Below are positions 11,777-24,159 of a stretch of DNA of 64,000 nt, piece by piece. Within the stretch, counting starts at the first letter, position 1. Each line of letters begins with the position of its first letter. Under the pieces are notes generated by a model. It was given only the letters and a program-made list of their open reading frames with translations, was not told the DNA's origin and made no database searches. This DNA comes from Chytridium lagenaria (Eukaryota > Chytridiomycota > Chytridiomycetes > Chytridiales > Chytridiaceae). The stretch covers positions 123,299 through 187,298 of the forward strand of contig JAHLKC010000080.1 in assembly GCA_025449115.1 (NCBI GenBank), given 5' to 3'. A program made the translations under genes and the position numbers.

Positions 11777-12875
11777 ATGTCGGCGGCACTCCTATTCCTC
11801 TTGGTTATCACCATCATCGTCGTCATTTGGAGTGCTGAGGTCCTTAATGCTGTCACATATGGGACACGACCTATCTGGGACGACCTGGAGAACCCTGGAA
11901 AGTCATCCCCCATTACGTCCCTTCAAAACCACTGTCTCCAAAAGAACTCTGCCGCCTTCATGGCTGGAACACAACGGATCAACCTCCAAAAACCTACGAT
12001 GCTATTATCTTCTCCGTTGAACTCGATCTCCTTGAAATCCGTCTCCGCGAACTCTACCCCGTTGTTGACCACTTTGTCATCCTTGAATCCAACACAACCT
12101 TCACCGGAAACCCCAAACCATATCACTTTGACGACAACAAAAGTCGTTTCGAATTCGCTGCCGACAAGATCATTTACAAAGCCATTCCGGACGTCTCCTC
12201 AAGCCGGGTGAATCTCCTTTTGTCGTTGAAAACTCAATGCGTGTCAACATGACCATGCATCTCGTCGACATTGGCATCAAAAAACAAGATCTCGTCATCA
12301 TGGCTGATGTTGACGAAATACCTTCCCGGGAATCCATTTCCTTACTTCAAACATGTCACTTTCAACCCAACGTCCTCCATCTCCGGATGCAAAACTTCAT
12401 CTACTCTTTCGACTTTCTCGCCGACATGGATCACTGGCGTGCAAAGATCGTCCGCGTTCCTGACGATTTCGAGGAATGGTTCTTTGGGGAGGGTAGCAAA
12501 ATTACTCCGACACCACCGTTTTATTACGGCCATTCCCGGTCTTCCAACCATATCCTTAGCGACGCAGGATGGCATTGCAGTTTTTGTTTCCCAAGGTTAA
12601 GCGACTTTGTCTTCAAGATGACGGCATATTCGCATGCGGACAGGGTCACGAATAAGAAATTGTTGAATCCTGAGAGGATACAAAGAGTCATTTGTGAGGG
12701 GAAGGATATTTTTGGGATGATGCCTGAAGCATATACGTATAGAGAGTTGTTGTGGAAGTGGGGGCCAGCAAAAAAATTGGAATCGGTGAGGCATGTGCCA
12801 AAGTTTGTGTTGGAAAATATTGAGTCTAAGAGATTTAGTTATCTGCTGCCGGGAGGGTGTATGAGGGATTATTAA
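11777..12875 (+). CDS. glycosyltransferase family 17 (beta-1,4-mannosyl-glycoprotein GlcNAc-transferase-like)
   Basis: Golgi type II membrane enzyme of the MGAT3-like GT17 family, expected to add bisecting-type GlcNAc to N-glycan mannose using UDP-GlcNAc. The N-terminus MSAALLFLLVITIIVVIWSA is a signal anchor. The catalytic region includes HGWNTTDQPPKTYDAI, ELYPVVDHFVILESNTTFTG and KPYHFDDNKSRF. It also has DLVIMADVDEIPSRESI with its acidic DVDE motif, and GWHCSFCFPRLSDFVFKM near the end. It closes with the basic/aromatic tail LLPGGCMRDY. One-base breaks occur near 11895 and 12195, with the correct frame continuing after each. It lies head-to-head with TFIP11. The acceptor specificity in this fungus is not known. 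Confidence 0.84.
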
Positions 12876-13177
12876 CGTGTACTTTCATTTTCTTTTCGTG
12901 TTTTCCGCCTTTTTCAGTTGTTCGTCTTTTCGTTGTTGATATTTTATACCAAGTTCTTTGTTTTCTATCCCTTTTTATTATAATTCGTTATTTCTTTTGT
13001 CTTTGCTCGGGTTTCCGCATGGAAGCATCAACCGGCTTAAATTAATGTACGCGACGGTGCAATAAAATTCGTATGTATTGTGATATCTACAAAAAAGAAA
13101 AGATTGTTTTGCAGGAGAATTGTAAAAACAGAGAGTGGCGGATTAAAGGAGAGTAAAAATGCGAAGCGCTTAAATCA
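12876..13177. other. convergent 3' ends
   Basis: T-rich interval between the stop of the GT17 gene (+) and the stop of coiled-coil family member 1 (-). It probably holds both 3' UTRs and polyadenylation signals (an AATAAAA is visible near 13062 on the plus strand). Confidence 0.45.
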
Positions 13178-14882
13178 TTATAATGGAGGAAGAACCACAA
13201 GCCCTCCAACTGCCACCTCTCCCACAACACCCCCATTCGGCAATAACTCCTCAACGTCTGTCACAACTTCGTGTTCAATTTCTCCTTGTGCTATCGCCGT
13301 CACATCAAAGCATCCCACTCTGTATTTGGTTAGAATTCGTCGAATATTTGTCATGTGTTGAATGGTTTCCGTGCGTGTGGTGACCAGAAAGTCGTCGGCC
13401 TCTTGAAGCCATGAGACAGTGTTGGCGACCTGGTTAGTGATGTGATGTAACCTGTTGGTGACGCGATATCCATCGTGAATATGGTGAATCCATTCCGTGT
13501 AGACTTCAGAGAATCGGTTGGTAAAGCTGGGTGTGGGGAAAATGGGGTAATTAGTGAGGTAAAACAAAAACTTTAAGAGAAAAGGAAAGAAAGGAGTGAA
13601 AAAAAACGCAAATAAAGCAAGTAATCATACACTGTGCTCTTTCCGATATTACTTGATCCAAGCTTCTCTGCGACGGTAGGCAATGTATTCGTCGCATTTT
13701 TCACAAAATTCCCAGCAAGGCGAAGACCGCCTCTCGCTTCAACTCTGATATGCCTCCATTCACGGATAATAGAGACTCTCTCCGGAAGAACCTGATCCTT
13801 ATACCTCGGATTGTGGTATTTAGTATTATCATCGAATAATTTTAATATTGGTGTAAGCTCTGTATATGCGGCTATCATAAAATTGAGGGCCGTCTTGTGA
13901 GTTCTCACATCGGAGTCGAGATCCACAAGAATCGGGTTATGGTGGGTCAGGGATAATATTAATGAGTGGTCCGTAGGGTTGGTCTCAAAAGAGGACTCGA
14001 AAGCCTAGAAATTATAGTTAGCAGATATAACTACAATGTAAAAGATTGAGGCTAAGAAGATAATACCCACAGTGTTGAGGAGTTTTATCAAGGAGAGTCT
14101 CGCATCTTGGAGCTCAAGTATGAGGCTCGAAAGGCGGTCACGCTATTCAAGTGTGAAATTAATGTTAATAGAGTAAAGAATGAGCTGGGACGACAAAGAA
14201 AGCTCGAGTCGCAGCATAAGTTGTCTTCAATTTCCGTACCTCTTCCTCCGCTTTCTCCAATAATAATCTGTTTTCATACAAGATAATCTCTTGAGCCTCT
14301 ACGGCAGCATTCGCCTCCTCCAACTCAGCGAGCTCCTTTTGCTTTGCCTGCTCCAGGTTCCCATTCATCTTAGCCTTGAGCGACATGATGCTAAACTGAT
14401 AGGAATTTCAGCATACGGAAACAAATTATAACCAAAACTCACCTTTTTACCAATCCTTTCAACGTCTTTTGCTTCTAGAGCCTGTCTCTCTTGAAGTGAC
14501 GAGAGTTTCAAGCGCGCTTCGCGGATAGACCGCATTAGTGTTTTTATAATCTCAATCTACCAAAACTTAGAGGATGCATATAAAATAGGTATTAAACCTG
14601 TGCGGTGCGCTGCGGTTCGGCATGTTTTAATGATCTGATCTTTTTGACGAGGGCAATGTAGTCAGGGATGTGTGGAATGAGATGGTTGTCGGTTGAAGCT
14701 TCTGGTGTGAATGGGAGTGGAAGGAGTGCTGGAGGAGCGGGGATGGATGGACCAGAGTACCCTGGGAGGTCACAGTATTCATCATCGCTGTTGGGATCGA
14801 AAACGTAAGAGGGCGGTAGAAGAAGGCCGTCGTCTGTAGCAGCCTCAGCAGCGATGACGTCCCCTGACGATGAAGGATTCAT
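13178..14882 (-). CDS. coiled-coil family member 1 (P1), unrecognised family
   Basis: First of five related genes between 13 and 28.6 kb. The start at 14882 gives a Pro-rich N-terminus (MNPSSSGDVIAAEAATDD..., LPLPFTPEAS), then HIPDYIALVKKIRSLKHAE. After an intron comes a helix with LQERQALEAKDVERI, and after another intron FSIMSLKAKMNG leads into a long charged coiled coil. Further exons encode AFESSFETNPTDHSL, a helical middle ending EKLGSSNIGKS, and the last exon (13178-13567) with HMTNIRRILTKYRVGCFDV and a hydrophobic Gly-rich end LPNGGVVGEVAVGGLVVL. All splice phases appear workable without frame correction, so P1 is the cleanest copy. No signal peptide is seen. Function is unknown; the helices plus a terminal hydrophobic patch could mean membrane association. 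Confidence 0.7.
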
Positions 14883-15507
14883 TTGTCGTAGAGATAAGAG
14901 TTACGTTCCCTGCCCCCTGTGTTCAGGATTCGACATTCTTGTATCTCCGAGATTCGAACTCAAATTGATCCGTCCGATTCCAACCATATTTTTTCTTATC
15001 AACACTATAAGATCGGACGACGGCATTTCTTGTCCAAAATCACTCACGAGCAATAGATGCACCCCGTCACTGAGTGCGCCGTAACGGTCAGATCAAAACA
15101 GCTCGAACGCGTAATGCACTAGTGATACGTTTGGTCAATGACGCTCTTGCGATACAGCTGATAGACCTTCCCGCTCAACAAAAATTATTGAATCGATGGT
15201 TTTTGCTGTCATTCAACAGCATTGCTCGGTTTCAAACTGGTCCGGCATCCACTCGATAATGGGGGTCAGCAAACTACGGTACACGGTACATATGTATTGA
15301 ATTATATAAGGTGATAGCGTCTTAACTGATAAGAGTATTATTACCGCAAGCAGAGGAAAAAGAGGCGCGCACAGAAGAACCATCAACAGCAGCGGTTTGA
15401 TAACCCGGAAGAGGAGTAAGCAAGGATTTAAGGAACTGACGAACGAAATCAAGAAGGGTTGCGAGTTTTATGAACCAGTAGAAGTATAAAAGGTCCTTTT
15501 GAGCCAT
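14883..15507. other. intergenic between P1 and P2
   Basis: Presumed promoter of P1 and 3' UTR of P2. No convincing ORF or RNA gene. Confidence 0.4.
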
Positions 15508-17730
15508 CTAGCCGGAAAGCGCCACAGCACCCCCCACAGCAGCCTCTTCCACCACCCCGTTATTCGGCAAAATCGCATCAATGTCCGTCAACGCCACATG
15601 CACGGTAACCCCACAAGCAGGTCCATGAGCCGCAACAGCCGTCTCGAAACTCGACATTCTGTAATGCGTCAACGATCTCCTGATCTGCGAGACTGTTGAA
15701 TGTACCCCTCCCTCACTGACGTGATGGATGCCACAGCGGTGGTGAGCCAATTCACGACAGAGGCGCAGTTGGCGAGGGTTTGTTGACATTTGAGCTCGGC
15801 TTGACGGAGACGTTCGAGGTTATAGATGTCGGTGAAGATGTTGTCGACGAACATGGTGAGGAACCTGGGGGGGGGGGAGTGAGTACAGGAAGGAAGGACG
15901 ACAGTATCTTACATGTCAAGAGATCCAATATTGGTGTCTCCAAGCCTTCCAGGAAGAATTGGGAGGACGTAACTCGCTTGTCTAATAAGCGCACCAGCCA
16001 TAGCAGCCTTTGCTTGGGCATCCTCAGAGTTCTGGAGAGTAGACATCTCGGAAAAGACGTTGTCAAAGTACATGTCGAATTCCTGCGAATCGGTGGCTTG
16101 TCTCAAGTGAACAAGAGCAGCCTGGAGAGAGGTGATGGCACCGCCGAGAAGACCAAGAGCGGTTTTGTGGGATTTAAGATCATTGTCGACTTGGGTGAGA
16201 GTGGCCTTGGCTTGCTGGAGACCCGTGTTGATGTTGTTATCGTTTGGGTTCGTGGTGGCGGAGTTCTCAAAGGCCTATGAGCGTGTTAATAAATGCTGCT
16301 GGTAAAAAAGGCTATAAATTAACGACGAGTGCCTCACCTTGTTGAGGGTGTGGACCAAAGACTTTCTGGAGTTCTTCAACTCAAGACCAATGGCAGCTAG
16401 GCGGTCGCGCTAGCAATGAAAGTCAATAAATGTGATAATGTTTTAAAAAACTATCCAAGATAACTCACTTCAGCGGTGGCTTTTCCAAGTGTGTCTGTAT
16501 TTTGAGCAATAGCGCCCTGTTTGGCAGCAATAGTAGCATTGATTGCGTTCAATTCTGCGTACTCCTTCTCCTTTACTTGGTCGTACTTTCCGCTCATCTT
16601 TGCCTTCATCGACTTGAAGCTGAACTATTCTCCATGATGCGTTAGTCTCTTCTTTTTTTCCCCTTTCAATTAAATAGTGTAAAACTAACCCCGTTGTCAA
16701 TTTTCTTCACATCCTTGGCCTCCTTCACCTGCTGGGCCTGCAACGCGGTGAGCTCACGACGGTCATTGTTGAGAGTCGCCGTCAAGCTTGTAACAATCCC
16801 ATTCTACGCACAAAACAGAAAAATTAATCAATAACGCCGTCATTATGATTGTGAGAGACACAAACACGAACCTGCTGAGCAAGCAAAGGGTCAACGTAGA
16901 TCAGAGAGTTGATCTTTTGCACGAGCTGCGAGTAGGCAGAGATCCATGGGAGGATGTTTGAGTCATCTACCGCAGAGTACTGAGGTGGGGGAGGGGGCAG
17001 TGCAGGTGCGGCGTAGGTACCATCTTCAGCGATCTGAGCGTAAGACGGGACAACATCTGAAGGAAGCGGAGGCGGGTTGGCAGCGGCGGCGCCTTTTCCG
17101 GCCGAACCTCCGCGAGGGGCAGGGGGTCCACCGGCGTAGTAGGCGTTTTGAGCAGGAGGAGCGTAACCGCCTGCGGGAGGAGCGTAACCGCCTGAACCGC
17201 CTGCGGGAGGAGCGTAACCGCCTGCAGGAGGAGCATACCCACCAGCGGGAGGAGCGTACCCACCAGCAGGGGTGCGTATCCACCAGCAGGAGGTGCGTAT
17301 CCACCCGCGGGAGGAGCATATCCTTGAGCGGGAGGTGCGTACCCTCCAGCAGGGGGCGCGTACCCACCAGCAGGAGGTGCCTGAGCACCAGCAGGAGGAG
17401 GAGCACCAGCAGGAACGGCGTATTGAGCAGCACCAGCGGGAGGAGTAGTACCAGGGGGAGGGGCAGCACCAGCGGGAGGGGCTCCAGGAGGGGGAGCATA
17501 CTGTCCAGCAGGAGGTGCACCAACGGGAGTAGCACCGTAGATAGGGGGTCCACCAGGGGCACCGGTAGCAGCACCTCTGTTTCCGTAAACACCTGTAACA
17601 AATCCGTTGGTAAGGTCATTGTTGACGGGTTTTTCGGAAAGATGGAAAGGAGATCAGGTACAAAAGTCCGTGCAGTGATCTTACCCAAACTAGGTTGCTG
17701 GCCAGAGGGAGGAGGGGGTTGGTAAGCCAT
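15508..17730 (-). CDS. coiled-coil family member 2 (P2) with GYAPPAG repeat N-terminus
   Basis: The start MAYQPPPPSGQQPSLG at 17730 is followed by an intron and then about 150 residues of Gly/Tyr/Ala/Pro-rich repeats (unit close to GGYAPPA, about 10 copies, roughly 17,150-17,400). Next come ILPWISAYSQLVQKINSL, LQAQQVKEAKDVKKI, FSFKSMKAKMSGKYDQ and a long coiled coil. The middle region ends PGRLGDTNIGSL, and the tail is YRMSSFETAVAAHG...LPNNGVVEEAAVGGAVAL. Exon borders match P1. One-base breaks occur near 17268 (inside the repeats, in a C run) and near 15700. The repeat N-terminus resembles low-complexity PGY-type domains that can drive assembly or phase separation; that is inference. Family unknown. 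Confidence 0.68.
17150..17480 (-). repeat. in-frame tandem repeat coding GGYAPPA units
   Basis: Imperfect 21-24 bp units, on the plus strand of the type ggaggagcgtaaccgcctgc, encode GGYAPPA in the P2 N-terminus. The units flank short variants (GAPPPAG, GGSGGYAPPA). Such coding minisatellites change length readily. Confidence 0.8.
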
Positions 17731-18064
17731 GATATTGGGTAGAAAGAGGGGATCAAGGGGAGCTGAGTAAGTTTAGGGACGACGGACTCCTTGGAGACGG
17801 CTTAACCTTTTCTGTGAGGTAATCTGGAAATATTAAAATACTACCTAAAACCAAGCCCAGGATCACACACGAACCCGAAAAAATCTATAAAAAAAAAACA
17901 AGGTTGGGTGTGTACACGAATAGAGCACGGATCACACTTTGTTTTTTCTCAACAGTCACCCCAGTAGTCGGCCAGTGCAGTCAGTCAGACAGTCATCACA
18001 AACAGCACGACATAGTAGAATTAATAGGGCTTTGGATCGAGTGAGATTTGGATAATAGTCTAAT
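17731..18064. other. P2 promoter / P3 3' region
   Basis: No ORF is supported. AT-rich with a run of A near 17890. Presumed 5' region of P2 and 3' UTR of P3. Confidence 0.4.
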
Positions 18065-19436
18065 TCAGTAGGCACCTTCCTGCTGGCTATCAGAGAGGAG
18101 ACCAGCCGTCATCTCATCCATAATGCGTCGTCTCTCTGAATGGAGATGCAGCTCAAGCTCAGCTAACCGTCTCTCAACCTCATCCCGCGCACGTCCCATC
18201 GACATGATCCCAGTACGAAGCCACTCAACTCCTTTTTCGCAGGCTTCATAAGTTTCCAAAATATCAGATTCCAGTAAAGATCCTGGTGCAAGCATCCCCT
18301 TCACTATCGTACTTTTCTCTAGTAAAGGCACCATATTTTTGGCTTGCTGAATTGCAGAGCCAGCACTTTCTAAAAGATCTTGCGATACTATGGGCTCAGC
18401 TTGAGTGGTTCGAACCCAACTCCTCCTTCTTCTTTTCTTTACGCTTGCTGCATCCTGGAGGCCTTGTCTCAGCTCGTCCGCGGCTTTTTCTAGAAGCGGA
18501 AGGGCGTTGAGGTGGGATTTTATATTAGATTCGATTCTTTCCAGTAAGTCTTGGGTATCTTGAATTAAAGTCGGAGGATCATCCGTTTGAAATGCCTAAA
18601 ATAACACGTTAAAGTTTGTAAAAGACGAATATAAACTAGATATTGGCGCACTCACCTCTTCAATTATGTCGTGCTGTAAGTGCTTGGCGTCCACTAACTC
18701 TAGTCTTTGGATTTCAAGTTGCTCCCTCTGATCAATAGTCAGGATGTTATAACACGTAGGAATAAAAAAAGGTTCGTACCTCTGTCGTTAGTTTTCCGAG
18801 CTCTTTGGAAAGCTCTTCCAGAATACGTTGGCGTTTTTTGATTGAAGCTTGCAATTGTTGCAACTCTCCTTTATCTATGACGTTTTCATTCTTCCAGCTC
18901 GATGAGAATGACATCAGCAGCGACTTTTTATCGTGAGCATTACAGCCAAAGTATAAGTCCCATACCTTTCGTTTCTTCTTACCATCTGTTTGCTGGCTGG
19001 TTTGGCTTGCATATTCCAACTTCATATCTGAAATACTGCGTTCGCAAGCAGACATTGATGCGTGCACTCCTTCAAGCTTGAGTTCCTTCATATTGTTAAA
19101 CGACTTTTAGCACCGATTCCTTACTATATGATGCAAAATGGGAAGGATGGCCTCAAGCTCTGCAATTGTAACAACGACGTCTTTGTAAGAATCCAGCCAT
19201 GGCCTTGGATTAAAGTCTATGCCGGCTCCAATGCGCAATGATGTATCGGATGCTGCAGGCAGAGAGATAAGAAATGTGCCGTCCTCGGTGAAAGTACTAG
19301 AGAAGGGGGGTAGCTTGACGATGGTTGTTGGAGAGGTTGGGGGGGAGAGCATGGTGATGGACTGTCGCCGTAGGTCTATGGATGAACGACGGCCTAAAAT
19401 TGACGGGACGTTGAGAGATGATGCCATAATGTCCAT
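18065..19436 (-). CDS. coiled-coil family member 3 (P3), divergent
   Basis: Starts MDIMASSLNVPSILGRRSS at 19436 and keeps the family plan with low identity. There is an N-terminal non-helical part, a helix (PWLDSYKDVVVTIAELEAIL), charged helices, then after an intron SLLMSFSSSWKNEN at the place of the KAKMxG motif. Later exons give LQQLQASIKKRQRILEELSK, REQLEIQRLELVDAKHL and AFQTDDPPTLIQDTQDLLE. It ends with a long helix finishing MTAGLLSDSQQEGAY. The Gly-rich hydrophobic tail of the other members is missing. Frames are open across exons as far as I can follow. Membership rests on shared exon plan and position next to P2, so it is weaker than for P1, P2, P4 and P5. Confidence 0.6.
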
Positions 19437-20822
19437 GGTTATTTACTATTTGGAAGCGGGGTAGTGGACGGATGTGGGTGGAAGAAACAAAGTTGCATAG
19501 TGTTGATATTTACAAAAAGGCAAGTGTGGTACACTATGGGTGCATCAAGGCGCTCGGCACGGCAGGGGCTCGAGCGATCCTTTTAACAACGTTCAGCTTG
19601 AGCCCGCAGCAAAAGCATCATCTACTGGATACTTGAGGAGATCAGGTTGATTTGACTGCACTTATAATTAGCAGTATACCGTTTTATTGTCAAAACAATG
19701 CAAAAGGAATGCGCAAAAACCAGCAAAGAATGAAATCGACTATGGCAGCAAAGAGCCAGAGATATCCCTTCGAGAAAAGGTGGGCAGATATGGCATGTGG
19801 TGGAACCAAACAGTGAGATGCACCACCAGATTCATTATGACTGCAGCAACTCCCATTCGAACAAAACTCACCGCCAACTCCAACCCAAGTCCCCATCCCA
19901 CGCATCCAGTAGACCTTGAGTAATTCCCATTCAAATATATCAACCACCGTTACCCCCAAGCGACCATCTTTTGGAAGCGGTGCTGGTAAGTACCAACAAG
20001 TTGAGCAAAGGTTGATCCCGTTAACAACGAATTTCTTCCTCAAGCTTTTTGACAACCTCCAAAAGAGTGACAATCTTCCCATTGGGTGTTGCCCTCTCCA
20101 TCGACCCACAACAACCATCCCTTCTCCTCCCCTCGCGAGGGTCCGCTGGTGCCCATCAAGAAACGACGGAGACTCAGTCCCAGTTTATAAGGCTTTTATT
20201 GCGAGGGGCGATCGATCTCTGGGGTGCTTCTTTGTAGAAAGCCGCACAGAAGGAACTGGTGACTGCAGAGGGATTTGCAAGAGAGTTGTTACGACGTCTT
20301 TGACCAAAGGACGGCATAACGACGGCTTTAATCAACGGCTTACCATAAAAACGAGGGACGCCTTTCTTTGTGAAAGACTGGATCTCTTTGAGCTTGCTTT
20401 GGGAGTGGAGTTGAGATCGGAAGTATATCGGAAAGCGCACATCAGAAGACTGCAAAAGAGTACTTTCAATCTCGGTTTTGGGCCGTAAGAGAGTCAGCCA
20501 TTTTGTTGTTCAAGAACTTGGATATCTGCTTTGATATATTGGAAGACTGAGAGTTGATTTACAAGACTTGCGCTGGAACGCAAGCTTGTTGCTAGATCGA
20601 ACATCAGCCTCATCCCAACAAACAAACTCTAGTTCAGTTTTTATTGACACCAAATTGATTCAATTCTCGCTTCGGCATGCCCTACGCCGAAAGCCAGCAC
20701 TCTTCAAATCGGTTGCCTAGCAACCTCTCCTTTCAATTCTCCGGCCGCAACATCCGCCCAAACGCCTCCTTTACAGCAACGCCAACGCCTCATCTCTCGG
20801 CAACGGGCCAGGCGATCGATCT
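19437..20822. other. unassigned 1.4 kb between P3 and the phosphodiesterase; possible small minus-strand gene
   Basis: Overlapping ORFs exist on both strands at 19,690-20,490. On the minus strand a start giving MCAFRYTSDLNSTPK, a Ser/Arg-rich presequence-like stretch, is followed by a GTAAGC donor-like site. Further down, LELAVSFVRMGVAAVIMNLV could be one membrane helix. This could be a small mitochondrial or membrane protein, but exon joining is not resolved and no family is recognised. The last about 330 bases are the phosphodiesterase 5' region. Confidence 0.25.
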
Positions 20823-23695
20823 ATGAACAATACAGCCGGAATATCTCAGCGTGGAATCTCTGGAGCGGCCAACGGAAGTTACGCCTCACCAGGAAGTTTT
20901 CATGGCACAGGATCACATTGGTCATCTAAATGGAGTAAATCCACTTTTGATAATCGTAGAGTTGGACCGGTAACTCGGACGCCGTTGGGGGCGCCGGCTC
21001 ATTCAGAGAGTTTTGGTGGATTTGGAGGGCCACAAGCGCAGGCTAGAGGACGGTCGGGGAATCCGAAAAGTGGCGGGGAGAAGAGGAAGGCTTTGGGTGG
21101 AGCTACGCAGGCTGGGAGGGGGTCGACGAATGGGGATAATGTGTCGATTATCTCGAATACGTTAAAGGAGAGGTTGAAGGAGGTGGGACATCCACTTAGA
21201 GGCCCCATTATGCTGCAAATGACGTTCCATTACATTTACTTTCCGTTGGTGCTTATGGTGGCGAATCAAGTCAACTGGGCACCATTTATTCGGTTTTTTA
21301 CGGGGTTCTTGTTTGCTACACTTGCAGTGTTTGTGCTGCAGGTTTCAAGGTTCGTCTATGCGAGAAGTCCGAACTCTGTCTCGCCGTTCTACTTGTCTCT
21401 CATCCCGTTTGTGATTGTTATTATTATCTCGCGAGAGATCCATATGATCGTGATGGTGTTGTGGTATGTCTCGTTCCTTGTGATATACCTGCAATCTGGG
21501 CATGAGGATTTGCAAAAGCATCTTATTATTTACTCATTGGTGAGTATTTTTGTGTTTCATTGCTTGATAATTTCCGTTTATTCTACCTCCGAAGTGAGTA
21601 CCTAATTTCAATTTCACACTTTACATTAGACAATGATGGGATTATATGGACTTTGTGTATATATCATGACGCTTTACTATCAACGATGCTTCAACTGGTA
21701 CTGCGGCGGGGTTGAAATTGACACTTTCGAACCCATCCGTGGATGGAATGTTGTAATTCTCGTCGTCGCGTGTATTGTCGTCATAGCCACCTTTGTTATG
21801 ATGGAGCGTTTCATAAAAACAAACGCCTGGACGCTGTTAGAAAGGGAAAACTATATGAATCAGTTGTACCTCGCCAACGTTGATCTCCGGAAACAATTAC
21901 GGAGAGCGCGTAATGACGAGGAGATTGACCTGGAGGCACCGCTGTCAAAGGCTACGCAGATATTGAAGGAGATTAAAGATACTCAGGAAGTGGAGGGGGG
22001 ACTAGCTGAGGAGATTGAGTTCATCATTGGGATCTTGTCGTCAGATCAACTATTTAATCCGGATATATATCAAAAACCGGCGGATGCTGATGTTCACGAC
22101 TGGCTCAATGATATGCTTCTTCCTGCTGCACGGACACCCGAAACAAAGGGAACCCGAGCATCAAGCATGAGAAGTAACCCCTCATTCACCATCAGCGCCG
22201 TAAACGAGATGCAAAGACTCCAAGGTGTCCATCACCAACGAGAAGTCTCATTCTCTCCCGACGTTGATCACGTCATCTCCACCTCCGATGCTAAAGTCTT
22301 TGCCCTTCTAGAGGACATTGAAAACCCCAACTTTGACATCTTTGAGATCGACCGTGCATCCAGTGGTCGCGTCCTCTACTACCTCGGATGGTACGTCTTC
22401 CGCTACCACGACATGTTTGTAAAACACAACATGTCGGAAAGTCGATTCAAGCATTGGCTTACTAAAATCGAACAAGGGTACAAACCTACAAACCCTTACC
22501 ATAATGCCCTACATGCGGCTGATGTGACGCATTCAATGCATTACTATGTCACGAGGAAACGCTTGTGGGGGTTCCTCTCTGCAGAAGAGCAACTCGCTTC
22601 ACTTATCGCTCCCATCATCCACGATTACATGCATCCAGGTGTGAACAATGCCTTCCTCATCTCAACTCTCAACCCTCTCACAATTCGATACAACGATCAA
22701 TCCGTCCTCGAAAACTTCCACTGCGCATCCATCTTTGAGATGATTCAAACGGAAGAATATGACATCCTGGCTGGAATTTCAACGGAATCTCGTAAACTCG
22801 TCCGAGAATCCATCGTCTCTATGGTTCTCGCGACAGACATGGCGATGCATTTTGACTGGATTGGAAAGTTTAAGAATAAGTTGACGGGGAATGGATTCAA
22901 TTTTGAGAACCGACAGGATCGGAAACTAATATTGAATATTGCCATCAAATGTGCGGATGTCAATAATCCCACGAAACCGAACGAAAGCTGTAGAGTGTGG
23001 ACGGATTTGATTTGTGAAGAGTTTTTCAGGCAGGGAGATGAAGAGAAAAGATTAGGGTTGCCGATATCTATGTTTATGAACAGAGAAACTACGGATATTC
23101 CTAAATGCCAAATTGTAAGTATATTCTTCATCTACTATTCAAGTACATTCCGGACATAGTCTCATCTGCGCTATGAATTTCGTAAACTAATCTTTGGGAA
23201 ATAGGGTTTTATCGATTTTATTGTCCACCCGCTCTTTGAAGCGTGGTCTGGCTTCATGTTGGAAGACCTCCGTGCCCAAATGGAAAACATTGCGCATAAT
23301 CGTGCATACTGGAAAGCACGTTCCGAACGAGCCGCCAATCAATCTGTCAACGGTTCCCAAGCCATCGCCTCTAACGCCCCTCTACCTCCAGTCTTACCAC
23401 CAGTGCCACCAGTGGTAGATGAGCCACTGCAATTACCTCCAAATGCTGTGACGAGAACGGGAAGAGTTATTGGTGAGTTATAAGAATGAGCTTGGTGGTG
23501 TAAAAAAGTCCTTTAGCTTTGTTTCTAAAAGACGAATTCTAATCACAATAATATTTAGATGATGGAAACGATTCCCTTCCCCATGTTGTCCCGGAAAAGA
23601 ACGCATCTTCAAGATTACCTTCAAACTTTGGACCAAAAAACATGACGAAAACCTTAAACCCCTGTCTCCTTTCCAAAAATCCAATCTTTTCCTGA
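20823..23695 (+). CDS. multi-pass membrane HD-type 3',5'-cyclic nucleotide phosphodiesterase
   Basis: Hydrolyses cAMP and/or cGMP to the 5'-nucleotide. Four exons; introns near 21542-21630, 23115-23204 and 23471-23559. A basic Gly/Ser-rich cytoplasmic N-terminus is followed by about six hydrophobic helices (21,200-21,830), for example FIRFFTGFLFATLAVFVLQV and VVILVVACIVVIATFVMMER. A coiled linker (LLERENYMNQLYLANVDL) leads to the catalytic domain. Metal-site motifs are intact: YHNALHAADVTHSMHYY, HDYMHPGVNNAFLI, IKCADVNNPTKP, and CQI joined across the last large intron to GFIDFIVHPLF, which gives the invariant glutamine that holds the purine. The Pro-rich tail extends through a small last exon ending NPIFS. 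Substrate preference cannot be told from motifs. The membrane-plus-coil layout is like class III cyclases and unusual among classical fungal PDE2 enzymes, which are soluble. Confidence 0.9.
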
Positions 23696-24159
23696 ATATT
23701 TATGGAATGTCTTCGAGCTCACACACAATTTAGCCCAATATTTGTGTGATCGGAACATTGAGGGAATAAGGAAGGGAGGTTTTTTGTGAAGGCAGTTTTC
23801 CTTGATGCCGTTTGCTTTCAACGCTTGAAAATGGTGTCATCTTCTTCTTCCTTCGTGTTTTTTCGTTTGAGGGATTTCTAATGTGCTCCTTGTACATAAT
23901 CAAGGCCTTACTTGTGATTAAAGCCTTATACTCTGAGATACTCGCTGCTTTTCAATCCCTCGATGAACATGACGCGTATGGCGTATTCAGCGTTCAGAGT
24001 GACTGTCTCGCCCAATATTTGCATCATTCGTGCGCTGGTAGTGGCTATACGGCCAAAATCCCCGCCCAGTGTCTTTCTCAGACTTTGTATCGCCAAGGCT
24101 CATGGTTGTCCATGCACCACGTATAACTGAGAACTCTACAAATGAATGACATCCCAACA
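23696..24159. other. intergenic between phosphodiesterase and P4
   Basis: T-rich 3' UTR of the phosphodiesterase and presumed promoter of P4. Nothing else is supported. Confidence 0.4.

Noticed and set aside
17026..17725. Arg/Ser- and Leu-rich ORFs on both strands over the P2 repeats
   Set aside because: Alternative frames of the GGYAPPA coding repeat.
20823..21840. Rhodopsin-phosphodiesterase fusion
   Set aside because: The membrane part has about six helices and no retinal-binding lysine motif that I can see.
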